Source of the DNA: Lithodes maja
Lineage: Eukaryota; Arthropoda; Malacostraca; Decapoda; Lithodidae
NCBI GenBank assembly: GCA_037953745.1
Contig: JBAKBP010007170.1
Coordinates: 38,569-102,568, forward strand
Direction of reading: 5' to 3'
DNA length: 64,000 nt
The position numbers were made by a program, and so were the translations under genes. Shown piece after piece: positions 1-8,203 of this stretch. The notes under the pieces are model-generated. The model was not told the DNA's origin. It did no database searches and saw only the letters and a list, made by a program, of their open reading frames with translations. How positions within the stretch are numbered: position 1 is the first letter of the stretch; every line of letters begins with the position of its first letter.

Positions 1-3
1 CCA

Positions 4-22
4 GGCGTCGCTAGGCGACGCC
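4..22. repeat. Short perfect GC-rich inverted repeat
   Basis: GGCGTCGC (4-11) and GCGACGCC (15-22) are exact reverse complements around a TAG loop. It lies about 50 bases before the ATG of the piggyBac-derived frame, so it could be a 5' untranslated hairpin or part of a transposon end. The window edge prevents a decision. Confidence 0.6.
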
Positions 23-70
23 ACCAGACAGCATGTACGCCACCAAAACAGTCTCTACCCTGCCGCCAAC

Positions 71-1126
71 ATGGATACTAGCCCAAAAAGTTATTCCCTT
101 GTGTCCGATTCTACGCTCCCTTCGACGCCTGCCCATGTTCGTCGCGCCCTAACGCAAAGGCACGTACAAGATGCGTTGACTCCCGGAGGTATTGAGATAG
201 CTTTGAGGAGTTATGAACGTGGTGAAGGCCAAAATAGTGTTGATGAGTTGGGTAGTGATAGCTCCGAGTCTTATCAGTCTCACTATAGTGAAGATTTTGA
301 CGATCTAGACGAAATCCATGAAAGATACGCCTTTTTTAGTGGATTTGACCATGACGATGAAAGTGATGATAGTGAGGCTGAGCGGGAGGCTGAGGTTGAC
401 CCGCCATTGTCTTCCTTATCTACCCACGCCACCCAAGTTGCCCCAGGCTCCCGCCATTCTTCCCCACCACCACCAGCACTCCCTAGGGTTGAGGACCCCC
501 CACTTTCGGCCTATTTACCCACTCCTTCCCCACCTCGCCGACCTACACGCCGCCCACGCATCATTCGTTCCCCGCGAGATTATGAGGGGGGCTCTGAAGA
601 AGAAGGGCACCTCACAGATGACTCTGGCCATGATTACCTGGGTCCACCGTCAGGGCAAGATGACGGCTCTGACGACAACGACGATGACGACGACTTTATG
701 GACATCGACGACCCTCAACCCAGACGCTTTGCCCAGGGCCGTCGTGCTCCTGGCCGCCCTGGCCGCCGGGCTGGCCGCCGGGCTGGGCCTGGGCGCCGTC
801 GCGCTCCTGGCCGCCCTAGGGTGCGCGCCGCCAAAGTTCGTGGGCGTGCTGCCCCCGCTCTAGCTCCACAGAGGGCAGTGGCACAACCTGGGCGCCCCGT
901 TCAGGACCGCCTGCAGTGTGCACAGTATCTAAATGTGCACAAGCTCTGTTACCTGCCTCTGGAACGAGATGGAGTCACCATTAGCAGAAGGCGGTGCCAT
1001 GTCTGCTGGAACAGCCAGGTGAGGCCGAGGAAGCACAAAAAGACCACCATGCAGTGTGTGGAGTGCCAGGTGTCACTATGTACTATACCGTGCTTTGCTG
1101 AATACCACAGCAAGCAGGAGTACTAA
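71..1126 (+). CDS. piggyBac-derived protein: acidic N-terminus and C-terminal cysteine-rich domain, no catalytic core
   Basis: A 351-residue frame opening with ATG at 71. Residues 1-120 are acidic and serine-rich, like the N-termini of piggyBac transposases. Residues 155-215 hold more acidic runs. About 219-265 are arginine, glycine and proline repeats including GRP cores (APGRPGRR, APGRPRVR) that resemble AT-hooks. The last 45 residues form a cysteine-rich zinc-binding domain typical of piggyBac C-termini: C309-x2-C312, C329-x2-C332, C337, C341-F and Y345-H346. The roughly 400-residue DDD catalytic domain expected between these parts is absent. The simplest reading is an internally deleted transposon copy that kept its frame. 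A domesticated DNA-binding protein is an alternative. The domain identification is from the cysteine pattern; function is inferred. No terminal repeats or TTAA target sites were located. Confidence 0.6.
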   Translation: MDTSPKSYSLVSDSTLPSTPAHVRRALTQRHVQDALTPGGIEIALRSYERGEGQNSVDELGSDSSESYQSHYSEDFDDLDEIHERYAFFSGFDHDDESDDSEAEREAEVDPPLSSLSTHATQVAPGSRHSSPPPPALPRVEDPPLSAYLPTPSPPRRPTRRPRIIRSPRDYEGGSEEEGHLTDDSGHDYLGPPSGQDDGSDDNDDDDDFMDIDDPQPRRFAQGRRAPGRPGRRAGRRAGPGRRRAPGRPRVRAAKVRGRAAPALAPQRAVAQPGRPVQDRLQCAQYLNVHKLCYLPLERDGVTISRRRCHVCWNSQVRPRKHKKTTMQCVECQVSLCTIPCFAEYHSKQEY

Positions 1127-1340
1127 CTAATAATCATAGTGAAAGTACCAAAGACTGACAATATGTATGTATATAGGCAACAAGTGGAAATAAAACAATG
1201 TACAGGTGTATTGTGATAAAAAAATCATGTATTATGAAAACATATATAAATAAGTGAAAAAAGACACAATAAATTGTATATAAAACGTTTACAAAGCATA
1301 TAACTAAGTGAAAGTGACACATGACATAATATTAGATGGC
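1127..1340. other. AT-rich 3' flank with polyadenylation signals
   Basis: No gene. AATAAA occurs at 1189-1194, 63 bases after the stop of the piggyBac-derived frame, and again near 1269. Either could serve as a poly(A) signal; use is not shown by sequence alone. Confidence 0.4.
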
Positions 1341-1738
1341 CTATCTATCTATCTATCTATTGCCAGACGCCTTACTCCCCTTACGAGGGTGGCCATACAC
1401 AGAATGCCCCCAAGCGGACCTATTCCCTGTGAGAGGGACAACCCGAGCCAGTTTAGTGAAGGACTTACAGGATTGACCACTCAATTCAGGATCCGTCCGA
1501 CTCCGAGGCCCTCTGTGTATCTTGTTAGCACTATTTTTCTACAGTGGTGTCCGGCTAATCCATCCACTAACCTGCCTTACCCTTAGGTAAGCAGTACGGA
1601 TTTGTATCAGGTTTACTCCCCTAGACAGGTTGCCAACCAAGGCTGACGAGTCCCATCCACCCGGATTTGTATAAGGTTGTCTCCCCTAGATGAGTTGCCG
1701 ACCAAGGCTAACGAGTCCCATCCACCCATCCACCCATT
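1341..1738 (-). mobile_element. Retroposon (LINE) 3' end with tetranucleotide tail
   Basis: Read on minus, this ends in GGCGTCTGGCAA followed by a TAGA tail (plus strand 1341-1360). The same ending, GGCGTCAGGCAA plus TAGA repeats, closes the LINE fragment at 22844-23193, so both belong to one retrotransposon type. No coding sequence remains. Two adjacent 65-bp units (1597-1661 and 1662-1726) are a diverged tandem duplication inside the 3' region. The 5' limit near 1738 is approximate. Confidence 0.6.
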
Positions 1739-1989
1739 AGATGGCCAAAGTATAATAAACACCTGTGATAACGAATAATCAGTGCCTAATATAACAATAA
1801 CCTACCTCAATTACTCATAAAAACTACGGTATCGAGTGAAAATGTGAAATATTTGTTACAATCATAGCCTAATAAACATATTTTATATAATTGGACTCCA
1901 AATAACTATAATAACATCACTATCAATACATAAAATCGCCTCCGGGAGGTAAAAGGTTTTGCGCGACGAGTGGCTAAGAAAACAGTAGG

Positions 1990-2283
1990 TTAGCCGAGCC
2001 GGGGCCTGGGCAAAGGCGACGCATCCGAACGCGGGATGATTTTCACGCATAAAAATCACTCCACTTCCCGCGCTCACCATTATGCAATCACTTGGGCTAG
2101 AGACCTCTACTCAACGGCATTCTACACATGAAGGTTTGTGCTACATTTTTCTGTTTTTTTTATAACTTTGTGTAATGTATTTCAGGAGTAACATGTGAAT
2201 CAACAGGGACCAAAATTCCTGAAAACCCCCGGACACAAAGTACAGTCACGATATTCCCTAGCCGGGGTCGGAGGGTTAAGGGG
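1990..2283. repeat. Dispersed repeat, copy 1 (related to 5640-5898)
   Basis: Two blocks match the later copy in the same order and orientation: the stretch at about 2099-2127 (CTCTACTCAACGGCATTCT against CTCTACTTAATGCCATTCT) and AGCCGGGGTCGGAGGGTTAAG at 2260-2280. Middle parts are diverged. The class is unknown. Confidence 0.4.
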
Positions 2284-2286
2284 GAT

Positions 2287-2346
2287 GGTTGGGATGTTGG
2301 TCTTACTGAGGAGCCTCGGACCCTCAGTAAGACCAACATCCCAACC
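2287..2346. repeat. Perfect 25-bp inverted repeat with 10-base loop
   Basis: The arm 2287-2311 (begins GGTTGGGATG, ends TTACTGAGG) is an exact reverse complement of 2322-2346. The loop is 2312-2321. There is no mismatch over 25 pairs. Single-base inspection shows the complementarity ends at both edges. It is probably a miniature foldback or part of the surrounding dispersed repeat. Confidence 0.85.
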
Positions 2347-2506
2347 TCCACGCATACATAAACTATCCAAAGTGAGTGTAATACCCATATTCTATCTAAT
2401 ATCTAATCACATTTCTATACTGTACAGGTATTCTTTCCTTAGTTCATGTTTTTCAGGGGTTATTGGGCGAAAAAAACGCACGCTTTGCTTTTTTCGCACC
2501 CTTGGA

Positions 2507-3103
2507 TTATACGCACCACACAGACATCTGCCGCACGGTTGGAGAATCGCACCCTTTTAGTGCGCACCCTTGCGGGGCCGACTGTACAGCATTGTTGATG
2601 TTAGTGATGGGTGTACTGTTTAGAGTTGTGAAGTGTTGTTCTGTCTCATTTGTAAATGCTTCCCAGTTAGCTCTTTTATAATTGGTGTATGTGTGTTTGT
2701 GGCTAGCTGGGGTGAGTCTGGTTTTGGTGGTGATAATGATCGGGAGGTGGTCAGAGCCTAAGGTTCTGACCACCCTCCAGGATGTTGTGGGGGCGAGTTC
2801 TGGGGAGCAAATGGTGATGTCTGGAGATGATGGGTTATAGAGGGCTTGGTGAGGAATATGGGTATGTTGATGGATGTCGTTAAGGATGATGAGGTTATCT
2901 GTTTGGTTTTGTAGTACCAGCCCTCTGTCTGTGTTGGGGTTGTCGACAAACCAGGCCGACGTCTTGGCGTTGAAGTCACCATCCAGGATGATGTGTGGGG
3001 TGTTTGTGATGTGATAGTTGGGATAGCAGGGGATAGTTGTGGCGGTTTGGCTCCCGAAACTGCTCCCCGCGGCCGGCATCCGGTTATCTGTTTGTTTGAA
3101 CAC
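2507..3103 (-). pseudogene. LINE endonuclease (EEP) fragment
   Basis: An open stretch of about 198 codons on minus. It carries the second half of an apurinic-like endonuclease/exonuclease/phosphatase domain of a non-LTR retrotransposon. Visible hallmarks are LDGDFNAKTSAW near its start, ILNDIHQHTHIPH, SSPDITICSP and the catalytic SDHLPI motif. The N-terminal part of the nuclease and all of the reverse transcriptase are missing, so it is a relic. About the last 25 codons (below 2580) look like unrelated flanking sequence. The domain matches jockey/I-type LINEs; the clade is an inference. Confidence 0.7.
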
Positions 3104-3111
3104 TTGAATGA

Positions 3112-3358
3112 ATAATGGGCGGGCTTGTGGTGGTAGCTTCGCTGCATGCTTGCCTGCTTAGACCGGAACCTCTCTGGGTCGTCTGGGACCTGGGAATCCT
3201 GCTGGGGACCCCAAATGGGCCTGGGTCTCTGGGTCTTCTGGGCGACCTAGATTTGTGTGATTTTTTTTTTTTTTTTTTTTCGGGCTTTGTCTTGAGTCGG
3301 CCACCCCCAGCTAAAAAAATAAATGAATAAATAAAAATGGGGAATGTGCCTGAGTATA
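3112..3358 (+). mobile_element. LINE 3' untranslated end, copy in plus orientation
   Basis: This matches the reverse complement of 4386-4660: GGCTTGTGG, TCGCTGCATG, GGAACCTCTC, TCTCTGGGTCTTCT, TTGAGTCGG and GCCTGAG occur in the same order. It includes a 20-T run at 3261-3280. The matching copy follows a reverse transcriptase C-terminus, so this is a 5'-truncated LINE 3' end. A TCTA microsatellite (3363-3405) follows. Confidence 0.6.
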
Positions 3359-3361
3359 TAG

Positions 3362-3362
<1 letters not shown>

Positions 3363-3395
<33 letters not shown>

Positions 3396-3405
3396 TATCT
3401 ATCTA
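3363..3405. repeat. TCTA/GATA microsatellite
   Basis: Roughly ten TCTA units with one irregular TATTATC interruption, between the LINE end and the left end of the pogo-like element. Its last TA is the presumed target-site duplication of that element. Confidence 0.9.
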
Positions 3406-4383
3406 CAGTAAAAGTCCGTTAATCCGACGACCGATGATTCGAATCTCCCAATAGTCCGAATTTTTCAATTTGAGGCCAAATCCGAATTCACCCGATGGTC
3501 CGAATTTCAAGAAGTTGGTCCGAATTTCAAGAAGTCCCAAAGTCCCCTTTTTGAGGCATTAGGCCATTCAAATGACACATAATGGAGCACACACATATCA
3601 TATGTTCATGAATTCACTTTAAAAGTTTACCATTGTCATTGTAGCCTATTACCTACTTCAAAACATTCAGATTAATGGTCAAAGGAAGCTACTGATATAA
3701 ACGTAAACACCTTCTTCTTCTTCTTCTTCTTCCACATCGTCTGCTAGAGAGTTTGTTTTGCTCTTGAACGCATCCTTGGGACGCTCCGATGCGCTACTGG
3801 CTTGCACCGCATTTTCTGCAAGCGCATTCAGTCTTGAGCTTGAAAACGCACCTTTGGATGTATTAGCCTTGAGCTTGAAAACGCACCTTTGGACGTTCCG
3901 ATACGCTACTATTTATAGTTCAGTGATCGGAGCGTCCCAAGGGTGCTTTCAAGACAACAAGACAAGGGTGCTTTCAATACAATATAATATAACAGAGCAC
4001 ATCACAAAAGGAAAATTACAAGAACTTCTCAGGGAAGTGCCGTTGTTAAGGCATTACTTCCCGAACCACATCTGATCTTAAAGAGCAAGACAAACTCGCT
4101 AGTAGACGGAAGAAGAAGAAGACGTTTATATCAGCAGATTCCTTTGACCATTAATCTGAATGTTTTGAAGTAGGTAATAGGCTACAATGACAATGGTAAA
4201 CTTTTGAAGTGATTTCATGAACATATGATATGTGTGTGTGCACCATTGTGTCATTTGGGTGGCCTAATGTCTCAATGTTTTCGTCATACACAGGTTCATA
4301 GGGGTAAAGTCCGATAATCCGAAAAATCCACTAATCCGAACGAGGGCCGGTCCGCTGCCCTTCGGATTAACGGAAGTTTACTG
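3406..4383. mobile_element. Pogo/Tigger-like foldback element (non-autonomous)
   Basis: It starts CAGTAAAAGTCCGTTAATCC and ends with the near reverse complement GGATTAACGGAAGTTTACTG, flanked by TA on both sides (3404-3405 and 4384-4385). CAGT ends with a TA target duplication are the mark of pogo/Tigger elements of the Tc1/mariner superfamily. The complementarity continues far inward: 3540-3770 pairs with about 4060-4300 (for example CATATCATATGTTCATGA with the opposite strand near 4215-4235, and a CTTCTTCTT run at 3712-3732 with GAAGAAGAAG at 4110-4120). The element is therefore a long hairpin with arms of about 350 bases or more. No transposase is present. An open frame at 3758-4075 in the middle has no recognisable protein features. 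Confidence 0.8.
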
Positions 4384-4385
4384 TA

Positions 4386-4921
4386 TATGCTCAGGCCCAA
4401 TCCCCATTTTGGGGGTAGCCGACTCAAGACAGAGCAAGAACAGGGAAAACACAAAAACAACATAAAACAAAAAATAAACACAGATAAAAAACACAAACTC
4501 ACACACATCCAGGTCACCCAGGAGAAGACCCAGAGACCAGGGTTACCAAGGTCGCTCCAGCACTCCCCCGGCCCCTGACCACCCGGAGAGGTTCCGATCT
4601 CGGCAGGCAGACATGCAGCGGAGCCAAAGCCACAAGCCCTCCCACCACACTTCCAGGCACACCCTTCATATTAATCGTCCCCCCGGGCCAGGCGCCTGAT
4701 GGACTATTATCTAGTCGAACTTGCGCCCGACCCCTTACTCCAAATGACCACGTGTTCACTCAACTATTCACAAGCATTCTCCATTCACTCCTGTCCACCA
4801 CCACTTCCCCTGCCTGATCTATAGTCATTCCTCTATCATCCAAAGCCTTTCTTACACAGTCTCTCCATCTCAATGGGGGTCTTCCTGCCCTTCTATCTCC
4901 CCTTGTACCTGACTCATAGAT
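4386..4921 (-). pseudogene. LINE fragment: reverse transcriptase C-terminus plus 3' untranslated region
   Basis: On minus, about 4921-4765 encodes GRPPLRWRDCVRKALDDRG and then DRSEWRMLVNS before a stop. This is the basic terminal segment seen at the end of many LINE reverse transcriptase proteins (GRP..RW.D...L...DR..WR). The roughly 375 bases after the stop (down to 4386) are the 3' untranslated region, homologous in inverted orientation to 3112-3358. A short TAGA run at 4916-4931 lies on the upstream side. The remainder of the reverse transcriptase is absent. Confidence 0.7.
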
Positions 4922-5413
4922 AGATAGATTGATTAATTTAACTTCCAACACCAAACACCTCCCAATGAAATTAATGAAAGCATGTGATAAATTAATTATG
5001 AATATGAGAAAGAATACAAGAAAAATATGAAATAGCATTGTTTTTGCATTTTTGCCATTTTATCACCTTCAAAGACATAATTTGAGCTATAAACCATTAT
5101 CTTATTAGTAAATGTAAACAATGTATGGATTATGTGTTGGTGACAAGGGAAAGATTGTGTAGACTGCTGGATGTGAATGTGCTAAGAGGTGAGGCGGAGG
5201 GTATGTCGGATCCTTATCTGGAAAGCTGAGAGTGAGGAGTTCCAGGAGAATGTGAGACAAGTGTGAAGTAAGACAGGTAAAAAAAATTTAGTGAGTAAAA
5301 GAAAAGTACAAAAGAGAGGGAGTACCAGGAAAGGCTAAAGAAAAATTAATTGAAGTGAGAGAGACGGAAGAGAGATAAATAGAGGAGGATTGGAAACAGT
5401 TTAACCCTCTGTT

Positions 5414-5484
5414 CCCGGAAGGGCTCTTGAACGCCCATAAAAAAGCATACACGAGCTGCCCGGAAGGGCTCTTAAACACCCATG
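5414..5484. repeat. 45-bp imperfect direct repeat
   Basis: CCCGGAAGGGCTCTTGAAC begins at 5414 and CCCGGAAGGGCTCTTAAAC at 5459. The following bases (GCCCAT against ACCCAT) also match. Class and function are unknown. Confidence 0.6.
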
Positions 5485-5639
5485 AGGTCAAAGCCTGTGA
5501 GCTTCGTGTGCGAGGCGTTGGTCCGACGCATGTAAACAACAGCCGGCTGGACCGTCGCCCCGCATCTCCGGCCACAAGAAGGAGAGCGTCGCTTGTTCGT
5601 GTGTGCCTGTACTGTATGTTGTTGTTAAGTATCCAAAAG

Positions 5640-5898
5640 TAGTGTAAAGTGGCTGTTTTGGCCATAAAGTTATCTCCAATGAAATCATCATCACAGCTCA
5701 ACCAGTTGACTTAGAGAGCTCTACTTAATGCCATTCTACAGGTAAATAACACAGCTACGCTTGGGGATGTGCGGGAATGCGGGAAGCAGTCAGATTAACA
5801 AATATACGGTAGCCTAGCCTAGACGTTTTTTCGGCCAAAACACCCGGGTTTCGGGGAATATATATATAATACATAGCCGGGGCTGGAGGGTTAAGGAA
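5640..5898. repeat. Dispersed repeat, copy 2 (related to 1990-2283)
   Basis: It shares the CTCTACTTAATGCCATTCT block near 5716-5735 and the AGCCGGGGCTGGAGGGTTAAG block near 5876-5896 with copy 1, in the same order. No coding potential was recognised. Confidence 0.4.
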
Positions 5899-5925
5899 GG
5901 ACTAATAGCAAGCACAGAGGAAGTA

Positions 5926-6439
5926 CAGTAAACCCCCGCTCTTTCGGACTTCAATCTTTCGGAATTCTCAGACTTTCAGACTAGCATTTCAATTCGGACT
6001 CATGGTTCAGCCTTTCGGATTTGTCCGAAAGGCTGAGAAAATACCTCCGTCCTTTTCGGACTACATTTAACTTCGGACTACATTTAACTTCGGACTCATG
6101 CTTCAGCCTTTCGGATTTGTCCGAAAGGCTGAGAAAAATTAAATCGCATTCGGACCAAAGAGCCGAGTTTCGGACTTGTCTGGTTAGGTGAATGTGTATT
6201 CGGACTTATAAACTTCGGACATTATTTCAGCCTTTCGGATTTGTCTGAAAGACTGAGAAAAATTATTTCGCATTCGGACCGAAGAGCCGAGTTTCGGACT
6301 TATAAACTTCGGACATTATTTCAGCCTTTCGGATTTGTCTGAAAGGCTGAAGTGTGAGTTCGGACTCGGCCCTTTCGGACTTTTGACACATTTGGACAGG
6401 GGTCTCCCCCAATTAGTCCGAAAGAGCGAGGGTTTACTG
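5926..6439. mobile_element. Pogo/Tigger-like MITE with four internal hairpins
   Basis: The terminal repeats are 5926-5950 (CAGTAAACCCCCGCTCTTTC then GGACT) and the reverse complement at 6415-6439, with one mismatch in 25. TA duplications lie at 5924-5925 and 6440-6441. Inside are four copies of a hairpin CAGCCTTTCGGA-TTTG-TCCGAAAGGCTG at 6008-6035, 6104-6131, 6228-6255 and 6322-6349. The last two have changes in the right arm. TTCGGAC recurs throughout. There is no transposase, so it would depend on an enzyme from elsewhere. Confidence 0.85.
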
Positions 6440-6456
6440 TATATGGAAAAAGGAAA

Positions 6457-7600
6457 TTGGGTGGCAGAGGTATCAGGAAGGGAAGCGAGTGGTGGAATGA
6501 TATGGTGAGAAAGGCAGTTGATGAAAAGAGACATTGGTTTGAGAGGGTTTTACAGGATGGTAGTGTTGAGGTATGGGAGAGGTCCAAGGAGAAAAGGAGA
6601 GAGGTGAGGAAAGAAAGATATGGGAGAGGTCCAAGGAGAAAAGGAGAGAGGTGAGGAACGAAAGATGTTCTGGAATGAGGTAAAGAGGGAAGAGTCGGTA
6701 AAAGATGCAAATGGAGAGTTATTAGTGGAAGGTGTGCAAGTGAGGAAAATATATGCTGAGTATTTTTAATCTTTGCTAAATACAATAACACATAACATAA
6801 CATTTTAAGACTGAGTGCTCCACACATACGTGCAGTTTCAGTCTCTTGTCCTAATGACGGCGTTCCAGGCAACCCTGTTAAGGGCTGCTTCACTTGTCAA
6901 GTTTTTGGATTTGAGATCGGCACGTATAGTCTGATCCCAGGTCTTCCTTGGTCCACCCCTTTGTGGAGCTCCCTCCACAATCACAGACCTGCATTTTTTC
7001 ACCCAATTTTGTTCATCCATTCTCTCCACATGTCCATACCATCCCAATCTACTTGTACGCAGTATAAGAGATGGAAGGGAGGCAGTGGTTGATGGAGATA
7101 GGTTACCCAGACTACCCATGTGGCAGGGAATGAATGAAAGGATTGGGAAGAATGAGGTGAAAGAAGTAGTGAGACGAATGAGAGCAGGTATAGCAGAAGG
7201 TATGGATGGTATTGCTGTGGAGTGTATTAAGAAGGTTGGAGATGTGATAATAGATTGGCTGGTGAGACTATTCAATGTTTGTTTTGTTGTGTCAATGGTA
7301 CCATTAGACTGGAGGAGTGCATATATTGTGCCATTCTACAAGGGGAAGGGAGACCGGCAGGAGTGTTCAAGTTTATTATCAGTTGTTGGTAAACTGTATG
7401 GCAGGGTGTTGATAGAGAGGATAATAAAGGGTACAGAAGGTGCAATAGGAAAAGAGCAGTGCAGTTTTGGGAGGGGAAGAGGTGTGTGGATCAGATTTTT
7501 ACATTAAGATAGCTATGCGAGAAGTATTTAGAGAAGCATAAGGAGATATTTTTTGGCTTTTATGGATTTGGAGAAAGCGTATGAGCGTGTGGACCGAGAA
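6457..7600 (+). pseudogene. LINE fragment (linker and N-terminal reverse transcriptase), interrupted
   Basis: 6457-6781 encodes the linker between endonuclease and reverse transcriptase of a LINE, with an in-frame TAA near 6767 just before codons for SLLN. The frame resumes at about 7068 and gives EVKEVVRRMRAG, GMDGIAVECIKK, the YKGKGDR motif, LLSVVGKLYGRVLIERI, and after further damage FMDLEKAYERVDRE near 7557-7600. The last resembles reverse transcriptase motif A but with E in place of the usual D (DLEKAYDRV). A 41-bp duplication at about 6575-6655 (GGGAGAGGTCCAAGGAGAAA twice) is present. The palm with the catalytic YADD-type box is missing. 6783-7066 is an inserted second LINE. Confidence 0.7.
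6783..7066 (-). pseudogene. LINE 3' fragment inserted in another LINE
   Basis: On minus, about 7050-6838 encodes RLGWYGHVERMDEQNWVKK, then GGPRKTWDQTIRADL and NRVAWNAVIR before a stop. This is the typical C-terminal segment of LINE reverse transcriptases. It splits the plus-strand LINE between codons for N and R (ends at about 6781 and 7067). Any target duplication is at most ATA. The fragment is strongly 5'-truncated. Confidence 0.65.
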
Positions 7601-7604
7601 TAGA

Positions 7605-8189
7605 TAGATACTGTATCCGAATAAAAGACATTCTACTGTATCATCCTTATCTTGCCTAGCTAAGTTGAAGATCCCTTTGGAATTTTCCTAGTTACACATA
7701 TGGTCAATTACTATTTCCTGTATGGTTTTCTTTGCCTTATACATAGTACAGTATATCTCTTCTTGACAATTTGTTTAGGTGCCAAATATTCCTTCCTGGT
7801 CCTCCTTCCTTCTATGCTTTGAAGCATCATACCGGTATTTTCTCTTTAAAGGGCATAGATCATTCAAAATCCCATTCCTTTTTATCACTGTCTAAAGCAT
7901 GTTGAAGCATGATTGATAATGCACAGTTTTCTTGGTTTGCCATAAATTTGTATCTACAGTATAATAGTAAACAAAGCCATGTAAGATATTTTAAGCTTAG
8001 AAAGTTGATGGCAATCCCTGTTGCCTCTCTCTTGTGGTATAGTGATAGGGGAAGTAGACCGCGAGTTTTGAATATGTTTTGATATTGCCTTTATCTGGCT
8101 TACCCTGATATATTTCATATGTGATGAAGTAATGTGAAGGCAGTATTTGATATTTATATCACATGAGTGTAAAATTAGCCTACCCTTAA
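7605..8189. other. Unannotated AT-rich spacer
   Basis: I see no gene, RNA or clear repeat here. It lies between the LINE relic and the outer gypsy element. Confidence 0.5.
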
Positions 8190-8203
8190 GTATCTATCGA
8201 TAG

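Noticed and set aside
318..863. 181-codon frame overlapping the piggyBac-derived frame
   Set aside because: It is a shadow in another frame of the acidic and arginine-rich coding region, with no known features.
3758..4075. 105-codon frame in the foldback element
   Set aside because: It runs through palindromic non-coding sequence and resembles no transposase.
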